A stretch of 64,000 nucleotides of DNA from Tenodera sinensis. Its lineage: Eukaryota > Arthropoda > Insecta > Mantodea > Mantidae. The stretch lies in the NCBI GenBank assembly GCA_030765045.1, contig CM060972.1:4114905-4178904 (forward strand), read 5' to 3'. A model generated the notes under the pieces. That model did no database searches and had not been told where the DNA came from. It worked only from the letters and a program-made list of their open reading frames with translations. Position 1 is the stretch's first letter, and each line of letters opens with the position of its first letter. Position numbers and translations under genes: made by a program. Positions 11,652 to 22,400 of the stretch are shown here, one piece after another.

Positions 11652-11856
11652 AACAAAATGGCGGACTATAGTCAGCTGTTACTATAGTTTTCGGAGTCCG
11701 TAACCAGGTTGCGCGGACGCGCATTAGTCGGCGAGGCGTGCCGCGTCTAGAACACTTTTATTCTAGTATGTTTGCGGTGCTTCGGCTCGCCTTTGCTAAT
11801 GTTGGCGATTACGTCATTTTCGTGGTTCCTAATGCGCGTCCATGCCGCCATTGTTC
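11652..11856. repeat. Foldback (imperfect inverted repeat) overlapping the RT ORF end
   Basis: Three nested pairs of arms are visible. aacaaaatggcgg at 11652-11664 faces ccgccattgttc at 11845-11856. ggacgcgcattag at 11715-11727 is the exact inverse of 11829-11841. The block at 11730-11752, ending ctagaa, faces 11761-11791, starting ttctag, around an 8-base loop. The arrangement resembles a small foldback or hairpin element. The RT open frame ends inside its right arm. Confidence 0.7.
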
Positions 11857-13817
11857 TTTTTTTCTATTGCCTCTGGGATGAACGGGATCTGAGTTTCGAG
11901 GTGCAGAGTTTGGTTAGTGGTAAGGAGTGGAGCAGAGAGGATTTTTCTGAGGGAGAGTTTTTGGAGGGTTTGGATTTGTTTAAGGGCAGGTTTGGAGGCA
12001 TTAGCCCAGGCCACACATGCATACAGGACCACCGAGAGTATCAATGACCTATATAATATCAGTTTTGACTTTAGTCGCAACTGTTTACTACGGAAGATGG
12101 GGGCGCACAACTTTAGCCGCTGTCTGCCTTTATTGGCGCTATTTTTTATGTGGGTGGACCAACACATTTGGCGGTCCAAGGTGACACCTAAGTATTTAAC
12201 TTGCTGACGGCAGTGCAATATTTGACCACCGACCGTTAGGTCCATTGCCAAAGTATGACGCCGCTTAGAGAAATGAATCAGCTGGCATTTGTCGGGATTA
12301 ATTTTGATTTTCCAGTCATGTTGCCATGAGAGGAAGTTGTTCACATAACGTTGCATTTCTGCAAGGCCGAAACGTGGATTTCTATGGTGGTTGTATATTG
12401 CAGTGTCGTCAGCATACATGGCTACCTTACATCTGGCGTCCACTGGGAAATCGTTGGTGAATAATATGTACAGAAAAGGGGACATTATTGCCCCTTGTGG
12501 GACGCCAGCCCGCATCACTCGCTCCCGTGAGGAGGAGCGGCCCACTTGGACGTAAAACTGCCGTTTTTCTAGAAAATTGTGCAGCAAGTATAGATAATTT
12601 TGAAGAGCCGGGAAATTGTGGTGCAGTTTGTAAATGAGGCCATTGTGCCAGCACCGGTCAAATGCAGCTTCTACGTCCAGAAATAGCGCCAACGTTGAAG
12701 CCCAATTGTTAAATTGCTCTGTTACGTCATCAGTTAGTCTGAGGAGCTGTAGTTCAGTGGAATGTCCTTTTCTAAAGCCAAATTGTGAATTTGAGAGTTC
12801 ATGTGTTGCCAAGACTTGTTTATGTAGTCGAGAAAGGATACATTTTTCGAGCAATTTACCAATAGTAGACAAAAGACTAATGGGGCGATAGTTTTGCGGT
12901 TGTCTGGTGCTTTTCCCTTCTTTTGGGAGCATGATAACTTTGGCTCGTTTCCAAGTGGAGGGGAAATAGCCTTGCTGCAAACAGGCGTTAAATATCTTGG
13001 TCAGTTGCACCAGGGCTTTTCTCGGGAGATGCTTAAGTTCCTCATTAGTCACTTTGTCTGGGCCGGCAGCTTTCCCATTAGGCAATTTCCTAATGAGCTT
13101 GTAAACTTCCTGCGGTGTTATGGTGGGTAGCTGTTGCTCTTGCTTCTGCGCCACCCAGGTTTGTACCCATGTCTGGACCTCCCGTTCTATTTCACGGTTG
13201 GTCACTGGGTTTTCGGTGAATCTGTCTTGGAGACAGTCAGCGAAGACCTCGGCTTTCTCCTCTGCGGAGAAGTGCAAGCCGCTTTGAGTGTGCAGCGCCT
13301 CAGTTGCGGAGTTGACGCTCGTGGAAACTTTGAAAGCCTTGTGTAATTTCCACAAAGAAGAGTCCGAATGGGTGGTACTCAGCATTTTGTTTTCCCACTG
13401 TTCAATTTTGTTGATTTTAATTTGATGCCGAATGATGTTGCGTAGCCATTTTGCTAGCACTTTGTATTCAGGCTGACGGGTGTATCGCCACAGTTTTGTC
13501 AAGCGTCGTCTCCGCGCAATGAGTTGCTCTACCTCGGGGTACGTGCAAAAACCGGGTGGTCTTGTGGTGTAAGTGGTAGCGCTTCTCTTGGCTGTGTGTA
13601 GCGAGGCAGTGAAGTTTTCAATGGCGACATCTATGTCTGCCTCGCTATAGTACGACAGTCTGGGTTGCGCCATCCCGTGCATTTTCATGGTGAACTTATT
13701 CCAGTCGGTCTCAGCCCTCCTTCGAGGGCCAGAGGCACCGGCTGAAATGTCACCCTGTATGTCGAAATGCCACTTTTCTCCATGTGGTATTTGATTATTT
13801 TTCAACAGTACTTTCAT
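11829..13817 (-). CDS. Jockey-like non-LTR retrotransposon reverse transcriptase, EN domain missing
   Basis: A 662-residue uninterrupted frame that starts at an ATG. Residues 247-266 hold NGKAAGPDKVTNEEL and 309-316 NYRPISLL; QFGFRKGHST is at 345-354. Motif A is LFLDVEAAFD with catalytic Asp381. AGVPQGAIMSPFLY begins at 437, the catalytic YADD is at 468-471, and KYLGVTLD starts at 541. This order is that of the reverse transcriptase of Jockey/CR1-group LINEs, which copies element RNA at a nicked target. The AP-endonuclease expected upstream is absent: the first 30 or so residues look like the EN-RT linker, and 13818 onward is unrelated AT-rich DNA, so the copy is 5'-truncated. The C-terminus is also short. 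After IPFIPEAIEKK the frame enters the foldback arm and ends within ten residues, and no poly(A) or short 3' repeat follows. The ORF is visibly GC-richer than its flanks. An intact frame without EN suggests a fairly young but non-autonomous copy. ORF1 was not found. Confidence 0.9.
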   Translation of the reverse strand: MKVLLKNNQIPHGEKWHFDIQGDISAGASGPRRRAETDWNKFTMKMHGMAQPRLSYYSEADIDVAIENFTASLHTAKRSATTYTTRPPGFCTYPEVEQLIARRRRLTKLWRYTRQPEYKVLAKWLRNIIRHQIKINKIEQWENKMLSTTHSDSSLWKLHKAFKVSTSVNSATEALHTQSGLHFSAEEKAEVFADCLQDRFTENPVTNREIEREVQTWVQTWVAQKQEQQLPTITPQEVYKLIRKLPNGKAAGPDKVTNEELKHLPRKALVQLTKIFNACLQQGYFPSTWKRAKVIMLPKEGKSTRQPQNYRPISLLSTIGKLLEKCILSRLHKQVLATHELSNSQFGFRKGHSTELQLLRLTDDVTEQFNNWASTLALFLDVEAAFDRCWHNGLIYKLHHNFPALQNYLYLLHNFLEKRQFYVQVGRSSSRERVMRAGVPQGAIMSPFLYILFTNDFPVDARCKVAMYADDTAIYNHHRNPRFGLAEMQRYVNNFLSWQHDWKIKINPDKCQLIHFSKRRHTLAMDLTVGGQILHCRQQVKYLGVTLDRQMCWSTHIKNSANKGRQRLKLCAPIFRSKQLRLKSKLILYRSLILSVVLYACVAWANASKPALKQIQTLQKLSLRKILSAPLLTTNQTLHLETQIPFIPEAIEKKNNGGMDAH

Positions 13818-15261
13818 ATTTTGTCTTCCTGGTGTTTTTATTTACTTCTTTTGTTTATTTTGGTTTCTTTATAGTATTCAATGTAAGTGTAAAATACGAA
13901 GGGACAAAGTCGTCAAACTACCTGCAATACCAACTGTTTCACACAGTCAGTAAAGAAAGGGAAATATCAACGAAATACGTTTGAAACATTAAATCTGCTT
14001 GAAGTAACTGTTCTCTAGTACAAGGCGATTCCTGTAAACGTTCAAGTATTTTAATAAATACACGTTTTGAGCGTTATATCCGTTATTTCTAATCAGACCA
14101 TGCAAGGTCAGTTTATTCGACCTTGTTTGTAACAGTAGACAATTGCAACGGACTTCTTTATGTGACATTGTACCTACAATAATATTTGTGGGGTTGTAGG
14201 GGTTAGGTTAAATTGAACATTAAGGTTATGTAAAAATATTTTGTAAAAATTGGGCAAAAACTAGACGTATATACTAACAACTCAATTATTTATTGCCTGG
14301 GTCTAGTGTTTTCACTGTGAAGAAGCTTGTAAACTGCAAAGCCTCAGAAGCCTGCAATCATTCACCTTATATCGCAGCCTCCATCTTGCAGTTTCTCTTT
14401 TTTCATTCACGATATAATGGATATTCTTTCTAAGGCATCCTTTTAAGGAGTCGCAGATACACGTGTAATCAAGGGGACACTGAGCACATGATTTAGAAAG
14501 CAAAAAAACCGGTTAAGAGTATCCATTATTTTGATTACTGCTTCTTCAAGTGCATCCTAATGTCTTTTAGAGGCTTCCGGCAGCGACCATGGCCTCACAA
14601 TCTTGTACGAGTCAAGTTTAAGGTCTCATTTTGAAACTTTGGGACTTTTCTTTACCTAGTGATGACATACATAGGTTATGTCACAAATGTAGAAGTAAGT
14701 AGACAGGCTTAGACATAACCACAAAACGTGTTAGAAGTTCGTGCTAATATTTTGTAAGCAAGCATTATTGTATAGCTGAAATTAACATTTTTAAACCTAA
14801 ATAGTTGAATGAATTGAAGGTTAAATTAGCATTGCAAATCAATTAATGAATATATGTATATTATCGTTGTGTGTGTAGGTAAGTGTGCGCATGCGTGCGT
14901 GTGCGGGTTTTGTTTGTTTCTACACACTACACAGGTTTTGACCAAACTTGGCATAGTTAAGCTTTGAAATCGTCAGCTTAATTTCAACAATTAATTACGA
15001 TTTAATTTTATGCAGTGTCTACAAAAGCTTGTAAGAGCATCTATATATTTGTCTAGTGTGATTATTATAGTAGCTGGAACATTGCCAACATAAGAATAAT
15101 TACTTACGCTTCATGTCTTCGCAAAACAACAAAAAACAGCTAGATCATATAACATTCGTTTATCTGCTCTCTCACATTGATCATACTGTAATAACGCTAT
15201 GTTTTTTTGTATTGACTTTCTTGTTTTGTGTGTTGGTTATTAAGGTTATGTTAACGTTACT
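13818..15261. other. Unassigned AT-rich DNA
   Basis: No coding signal. Stretches such as ggttaggttaaattg are common in insect intergenic DNA but do not identify a repeat. Confidence 0.4.
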
Positions 15262-15516
15262 TTAACTGTTATTATTTGTTCCCGGTGAGATTTTCTCCAA
15301 CCAGTCGTATGGTACCATAAGTTCTGTCACAGATATACATAAATAACAGAGAATGACACCAAACATAACATTTAGGGACAATAATATGGTGAACAGAATC
15401 TCCACTGTCACACGATCCAACTTTTTGTATCCAATGGAATTACACAAAAGAAACAGTGTCACACTATCATGTATTTTGGTCCAAAATAAATCACATTTCA
15501 CGTGAGAAATAAACAT
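15262..15516 (-). CDS. Small hydrophobic open frame, unrecognised
   Basis: An 84-residue frame with an ATG in good vertebrate/insect start context (ccgccATG). It holds a strongly hydrophobic block around residues 42-62 (VEILFTILLSLNVMFGVIL) that could span a membrane, and a short polar tail ending GTNNNS. I do not recognise a family. No splice signals, poly(A) site or neighbouring exon could be tied to it. It may be a chance frame in AT-rich DNA. Confidence 0.2.
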   Translation of the reverse strand: MFISHVKCDLFWTKIHDSVTLFLLCNSIGYKKLDRVTVEILFTILLSLNVMFGVILCYLCISVTELMVPYDWLEKISPGTNNNS

Positions 15517-15654
15517 GGCGGATGCAAATATTAATTTAGCGATTGCTATATTAAGTATATGTTTGTGATATATTTCTACGAGTCTGTCTCAATAGGAAGA
15601 AAAGATGTATTAGAAATAAAATAGGTTTTCACGGTTACAGGTCACAAGCCGAGG

Positions 15655-15840
15655 TATGTATGTATATTGGGTCTGCTCCAAAACGAATTGAGGTTAGAGG
15701 ACTCGGAAAACTATCGTAATTTTCTACTAATTCACCAGTATTTATTTCTCTACCCTATACATCGTATGGAAGAGGAAACTACAAACAAATATAAGAGAAT
15801 CTATTACAGTGTGAAAGAGGTAAGGAACAATTGTAATAGT
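15655..15840 (+). pseudogene. PIF/Harbinger-like transposase N-terminal remnant
   Basis: The plus frame near 15667 reads GLLQNELRLEDSENYRNFLL followed by IHQYLF and EEETTNKY. This resembles the N-terminal LxxELRLED-(E/D)-x-Y-x-N-(F/Y)-L-R-M segment of PIF/Harbinger (ALP1/HARBI1-like) transposases. There is no start Met in place and the similarity fades after about 60 residues, before the DDE domain. A fossil fragment. Assignment rests on the motif only. Confidence 0.5.
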
Positions 15841-16042
15841 TTTAATCTTAGTATGGATGTACAGGAAATTTCAACTCATTTCATACAAACAAAATCTCGA
15901 AGCGTTCAAATGCTTATTGTTTATTCCTACAGTGCTACAATTTCTGTAAAAACCACGTTATATCGCAGCCTTCATGTTTTTACTTTAATCTTATTCAGAT
16001 TATTATTTTTATGTCATCTACAGATTCTTTTAAAGACTCATC

Positions 16043-16220
16043 AGTAGTCCTGTTTACTCTGGATGACTTCTGTATAACTGCTAAACCGTAAGATATAGAC
16101 AAAATCTTACTATACAAAAAATGTAGATCTTTTTAAGACACACAGTTTATATGAAATACATTTTTATGTAGAGTGAACTATTTCGGAGATATTCTTTGTC
16201 ATTTGTCTGCATTTTTCTAT
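16043..16220 (-). repeat. Family A dispersed repeat, interior fragment
   Basis: Carries tagtcctgtttactctggat, ataactgctaaaccgtaaga, tagacaaaatcttac and actatttcggagatattctt. Both ends are missing. Confidence 0.8.
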
Positions 16221-16444
16221 ACTTATACATTTCTCAAATGGAAGATCGTTGTTCACTTTTTCATCCTTTGGTCATGCAAAGAGAATTAAGTGAATCATAT
16301 AGGTAAGCGAGTTATATAGAGCAAGTGTTTTACTAACCACAGTTGCATAACGTCGAGACTGTGATGGAAAGTTGGTAGGTACCTAACCACTATTTCTGTT
16401 ATGACAACACCAAATTTCCTCCACTTGTTGAGTAAGTAGAGCAT

Positions 16445-19400
16445 GTCACGTGTCTCCTACGTAACTGGGATCATACTCAAATATCTCAATTAAAACATCA
16501 CACACACAATGGGCGAACATCTTCAATACCTGGCCCGGCTCTGTGTGTCACGTGTCTCCTACGTAACTGGGATCATACTCAAATATCTCAATTAAAACAT
16601 CACACACACAATGGGCGAACATCTTCAATACCTGGCCGGGCTCTGTGTGTGTCACGTGTCTCCTACGTAACTGGGATCATACTCAAATATCTCAATTAAA
16701 ACATCACACACACAATGGGCGAACATCTTCAATACCTGGCCCGGCTCTGTGTGTCACGTGTCTCCTACGTAACTGGGATCATACTCAAATATCTCAATTA
16801 AAACATCACACACACAATGGGCGAACATCTTCAATACCTGGCCGGGCTCTGTGTGTGTCACGTGTCTCCTACGTAACTGGGATCATACTCGAATATCTCA
16901 ATTAAAACATCACACACACAATGGGCGAACATCTTCAATACCTGGCCCGGCTCTGTGTGTGTCACGTGTCTCCTACGTAACTGGGATCATACTCAAATAT
17001 CTCAACTAAACATCACACACACAATGGACGAACATCTTCAATACCTGGCCCGGCTCTGTGTGTGTCACGTGTCTCCTACGTAACTGGGATCATACTCGAA
17101 TATCTCAATTAAAACATCACACACACAATGGGCGAACATCTTCAATACCTGGCCCGGCTCTGTGTGTGTCACGTGTCTCCTACGTAACTGGGATCATACT
17201 CAAATATCTCAACTAAACATCACACACACAATGGACGAACATCTTCAATACCTGGCCCGGCTCTGTGTGTGTCACGTGTCTCCTACGTAACTGGGATCAT
17301 ACTCGAATATCTCAATTAAAACATCACACACACAATGGGCGAACATCTTCAATACCTGGCCCGGCTCTGTGTGTGTCACGTGTCTCCTACGTAACTGGGA
17401 TCATACTCAAATATCTCAATTAAAACATCACACACACAATGGACGAACATCTTCAATACCTGGCCCGGCTCTGTGTGTCACGTGTCTCCTACGTAACTGG
17501 GATCATACTCGAATATCTCAATTAAAACATCACACACACAATGGGCGAACATCTTCAATACCTGGCCCGGCTCTGTGTGTGTCACGTGTCTCCTAAGTAA
17601 CTGGGATCATACTCAAATATCTCAATTAAAACATCACACACACAATGGGCGAACATCTTCAATACCTGGCCCGGCTCTGTGTGTGTCACGTGTCTCCTAA
17701 GTAACTGGGATCATACTCAAATATCTCTATTAAAACATCACACACACAATGGACGAACATCTTCAATACCTGGCCCGGCTCTGTGTGTGTCACGTGTCTC
17801 CTAAGTAACTGGGATCATACTCAAATATCTCAATTAAAACATCACACACACAATGGGCGAACATCTTCAATACCTGGCCCGGCTCTGTGTGTGTGTGTGT
17901 GTGCATGTCACGTGTCTCCTACGTAACTGGGATCATACTCAAATATCTCAATTAAAACATCACACACACAATGGGCGAACATCTTCAATACCTGGCCCGG
18001 CTCTGTGTGTGTCACGTGTCTCCTACGTAACTGGGATCATACTCAAATATCTCAATTAAAACATCACACACACAATGGGCGAACATCTTCAATACCTGGC
18101 CCGGCTCTGTGTGTCACGTGTCTCCTACGTAACTGGGATCATACTCAAATATCTCAATTAAAACATCACACACACAATGGACGAACATCTTCAATACCTG
18201 GCCCGGCTCTGTGTGTCACGTGTCTCCTAAGTAACTGGGATCATACTCAAATATCTCAATTAAAACATCACACACACAATGGGCGAACATCTTCAATACC
18301 TGGCCCGGCTCTGTGTGTCACGTGTCTCCTAAGTAACTGGGATCATACTCAAATATCTCAATTAAAACATCACACACACAATGGACGAACATCTTCAATA
18401 CCTGGCCCGGCTCTGTGTGTCACGTGTCTCCTAAGTAACTGGGATCATACTCAAATATCTCAATTAAAACATCACACACACAATGGACGAACATCTTCAA
18501 TACCTGGCCCGGCTCTGTGTGTCACGTGTCTCCTAAGTAACTGGGATCATACTCAAATATCTCAATTAAAACATCACACACACAATGGGCGAACATCTTC
18601 AATACCTGGCCCGGCTCTGTGTGTGTCACGTGTCTCCTACGTAACTGGGATCATACTCAAATATCTCAATTAAAACATCACACACACAATGGGCGAACAT
18701 CTTCAATACCTGGCCCGGCTCTGTGTGTCACGTGTCTCCTACGTAACTGGGATCATACTCAAATATCTCAATTAAAACATCACACACACAATGGGCGAAC
18801 ATCTTCAATACCTGGCCGGGCTCTGTGTGTGTCACGTGTCTCCTACGTAACTGGGATCATACTCGAATATCTCAATTAAAACATCACACACACAATGGGC
18901 GAACATCTTCAATACCTGGCCCGGCTCTGTGTGTGTCACGTGTCTCCTACGTAACTGGGATCATACTCAAATATCTCAACTAAACATCACACACACAATG
19001 GACGAACATCTTCAATACCTGGCCCGGCTCTGTGTGTGTCACGTGTCTCCTACGTAACTGGGATCATACTCGAATATCTCAATTAAAACATCACACACAC
19101 AATGGGCGAACATCTTCAATACCTGGCCCGGCTCTGTGTGTGTCACGTGTCTCCTACGTAACTGGGATCATACTCAAATATCTCAACTAAACATCACACA
19201 CACAATGGACGAACATCTTCAATACCTGGCCCGGCTCTGTGTGTGTCACGTGTCTCCTACGTAACTGGGATCATACTCGAATATCTCAATTAAAACATCA
19301 CACACACAATGGGCGAACATCTTCAATACCTGGCCCGGCTCTGTGTGTGTCACGTGTCTCCTACGTAACTGGGATCATACTCAAATATCTCAATTAAAAC

Positions 19401-22400
19401 ATCACACACACAATGGACGAACATCTTCAATACCTGGCCCGGCTCTGTGTGTCACGTGTCTCCTACGTAACTGGGATCATACTCGAATATCTCAATTAAA
19501 ACATCACACACACAATGGGCGAACATCTTCAATACCTGGCCCGGCTCTGTGTGTGTCACGTGTCTCCTAAGTAACTGGGATCATACTCAAATATCTCAAT
19601 TAAAACATCACACACACAATGGGCGAACATCTTCAATACCTGGCCCGGCTCTGTGTGTGTCACGTGTCTCCTAAGTAACTGGGATCATACTCAAATATCT
19701 CTATTAAAACATCACACACACAATGGACGAACATCTTCAATACCTGGCCCGGCTCTGTGTGTGTCACGTGTCTCCTAAGTAACTGGGATCATACTCAAAT
19801 ATCTCAATTAAAACATCACACACACAATGGGCGAACATCTTCAATACCTGGCCCGGCTCTGTGTGTGTGTGTGTGTGCATGTCACGTGTCTCCTACGTAA
19901 CTGGGATCATACTCAAATATCTCAATTAAAACATCACACACACAATGGACGAACATCTTCAATACCTGGCCCGGCTCTGTGTGTGTCACGTGTCTCCTAA
20001 GTAACTGGGATCATACTCAAATATCTCAATTAAAACATCACACACACAATGGACGAACATCTTCAATACCTGGCCCGGCTCTGTGTGTGTCACGTGTCTC
20101 CTACGTAACTGGGATCATACTCAAATATCTCAACTAAACATCACACACACAATGGACGAACATCTTCAATACCTGGCCCGGCTCTGTGTGTGTCACGTGT
20201 CTCCTAAGTAACTGGGATCATACTCAAATATCTCAACTAAACATCACACACACAATGGACGAACATCTTCAATACCTGGCCCGGCTCTGTGTGTGTCACG
20301 TGTCTCCTAAGTAACTGGGATCATACTCAAATATCTCAACTAAACATCACACACACAATGGACGAACATCTTCAATACCTGGCCCGGCTCTGTGTGTGTC
20401 ACGTGTCTCCTAAGTAACTGGGATCATACTCAAATATCTCAACTAAACATCACACACACAATGGACGAACATCTTCAATACCTGGCCCGGCTCTGTGTGT
20501 GTCACGTGTCTCCTACGTAACTGGGATCATACTCAAATATCTCAATTAAAACATCACACACACAATGGACGAACATCTTCAATACCTGGCCCGGCTCTGT
20601 GTGTGTCACGTGTCTCCTAAGTAACTGGGATCATACTCAAATATCTCAACTAAACATCACACACACAATGGACGAACATCTTCAATACCTGGCCCGGCTC
20701 TGTGTGTGTCACGTGTCTCCTAAGTAACTGGGATCATACTCAAATATCTCAACTAAACATCACACACACAATGGACGAACATCTTCAATACCTGGCCCGG
20801 CTCTGTGTGTGTCACGTGTCTCCTACGTAACTGGGATCATACTCAAATATCTCAATTAAAACATCACACACACAATGGACGAACATCTTCAATACCTGGC
20901 CCGGCTCTGTGTGTGTCACGTGTCTCCTAAGTAACTGGGATCATACTCAAATATCTCAACTAAACATCACACACACAATGGACGAACATCTTCAATACCT
21001 GGCCCGGCTCTGTGTGTGTCACGTGTCTCCTAAGTAACTGGGATCATACTCAAATATCTCAACTAAACATCACACACACAATGGACGAACATCTTCAATA
21101 CCTGGCCCGGCTCTGTGTGTGTCACGTGTCTCCTACGTAACTGGGATCATACTCAAATATCTCAATTAAAACATCACACACACAATGGACGAACATCTTC
21201 AATACCTGGCCCGGCTCTGTGTGTGTCACGTGTCTCCTACGTAACTGGGATCATACTCAAATATCTCAATTAAAACATCACACACACAATGGACGAACAT
21301 CTTCAATACCTGGCCCGGCTCTGTGTGTGTCACGTGTCTCCTACGTAACTGGGATCATACTCAAATATCTCAATTAAAACATCACACACACAATGGACGA
21401 ACATCTTCAATACCTGGCCCGGCTCTGTGTGTGTCACGTGTCTCCTACGTAACTGGGATCATACTCAAATATCTCAATTAAAACATCACACACACAATGG
21501 ACGAACATCTTCAATACCTGGCCCGGCTCTGTGTGTGTCACGTGTCTCCTAAGTAACTGGGATCATACTCAAATATCTCAACTAAACATCACACACACAA
21601 TGGACGAACATCTTCAATACCTGGCCCGGCTCTGTGTGTGTCACGTGTCTCCTAAGTAACTGGGATCATACTCAAATATCTCAATTAAAACATCACACAC
21701 ACAATGGACGAACATCTTCAATACCTGGCCCGGCTCTGTGTGTGTCACGTGTCTCCTACGTAACTGGGATCATACTCAAATATCTCAATTAAAACATCAC
21801 ACACACACAATGGGCGAACATCTTCAATACCTGGCCCGGCTCTGTGTGTGTCACGTGTCTCCTAAGTAACTGGGATCATACTCAAATATCTCAACTAAAC
21901 ATCACACACACAATGGGCGAACATCTTCAATACCTGGCCCGGCTCTGTGTGTGTCACGTGTCTCCTAAGTAACTGGGATCATACTCAAATATCTCAACTA
22001 AACATCACACACACAATGGACGAACATCTTCAATACCTGGCTCGGCTCTGTGTGTGTCACGTGTCTCCTACGTAACTGGGATCATACTCAAATATCTCAA
22101 TTAAAACATCACACACACAATGGACGAACATCTTCAATACCTGGCCCGGCTCTGTGTGTGTCACGTGTCTCCTACGTAACTGGGATCATACTCAAATATC
22201 TCAATTAAAACATCACACACACAATGGACGAACATCTTCAATACCTGGCCCGGCTCTGTGTGTGTCACGTGTCTCCTACGTAACTGGGATCATACTCAAA
22301 TATCTCAATTAAAACATCACACACACAATGGACGAACATCTTCAATACCTGGCCCGGCTCTGTGTGTGTCACGTGTCTCCTACGTAACTGGGATCATACT

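Noticed and set aside
11772..13346. Plus-strand open frames opposite the reverse transcriptase
   Set aside because: Antisense shadows of the minus-strand RT ORF.
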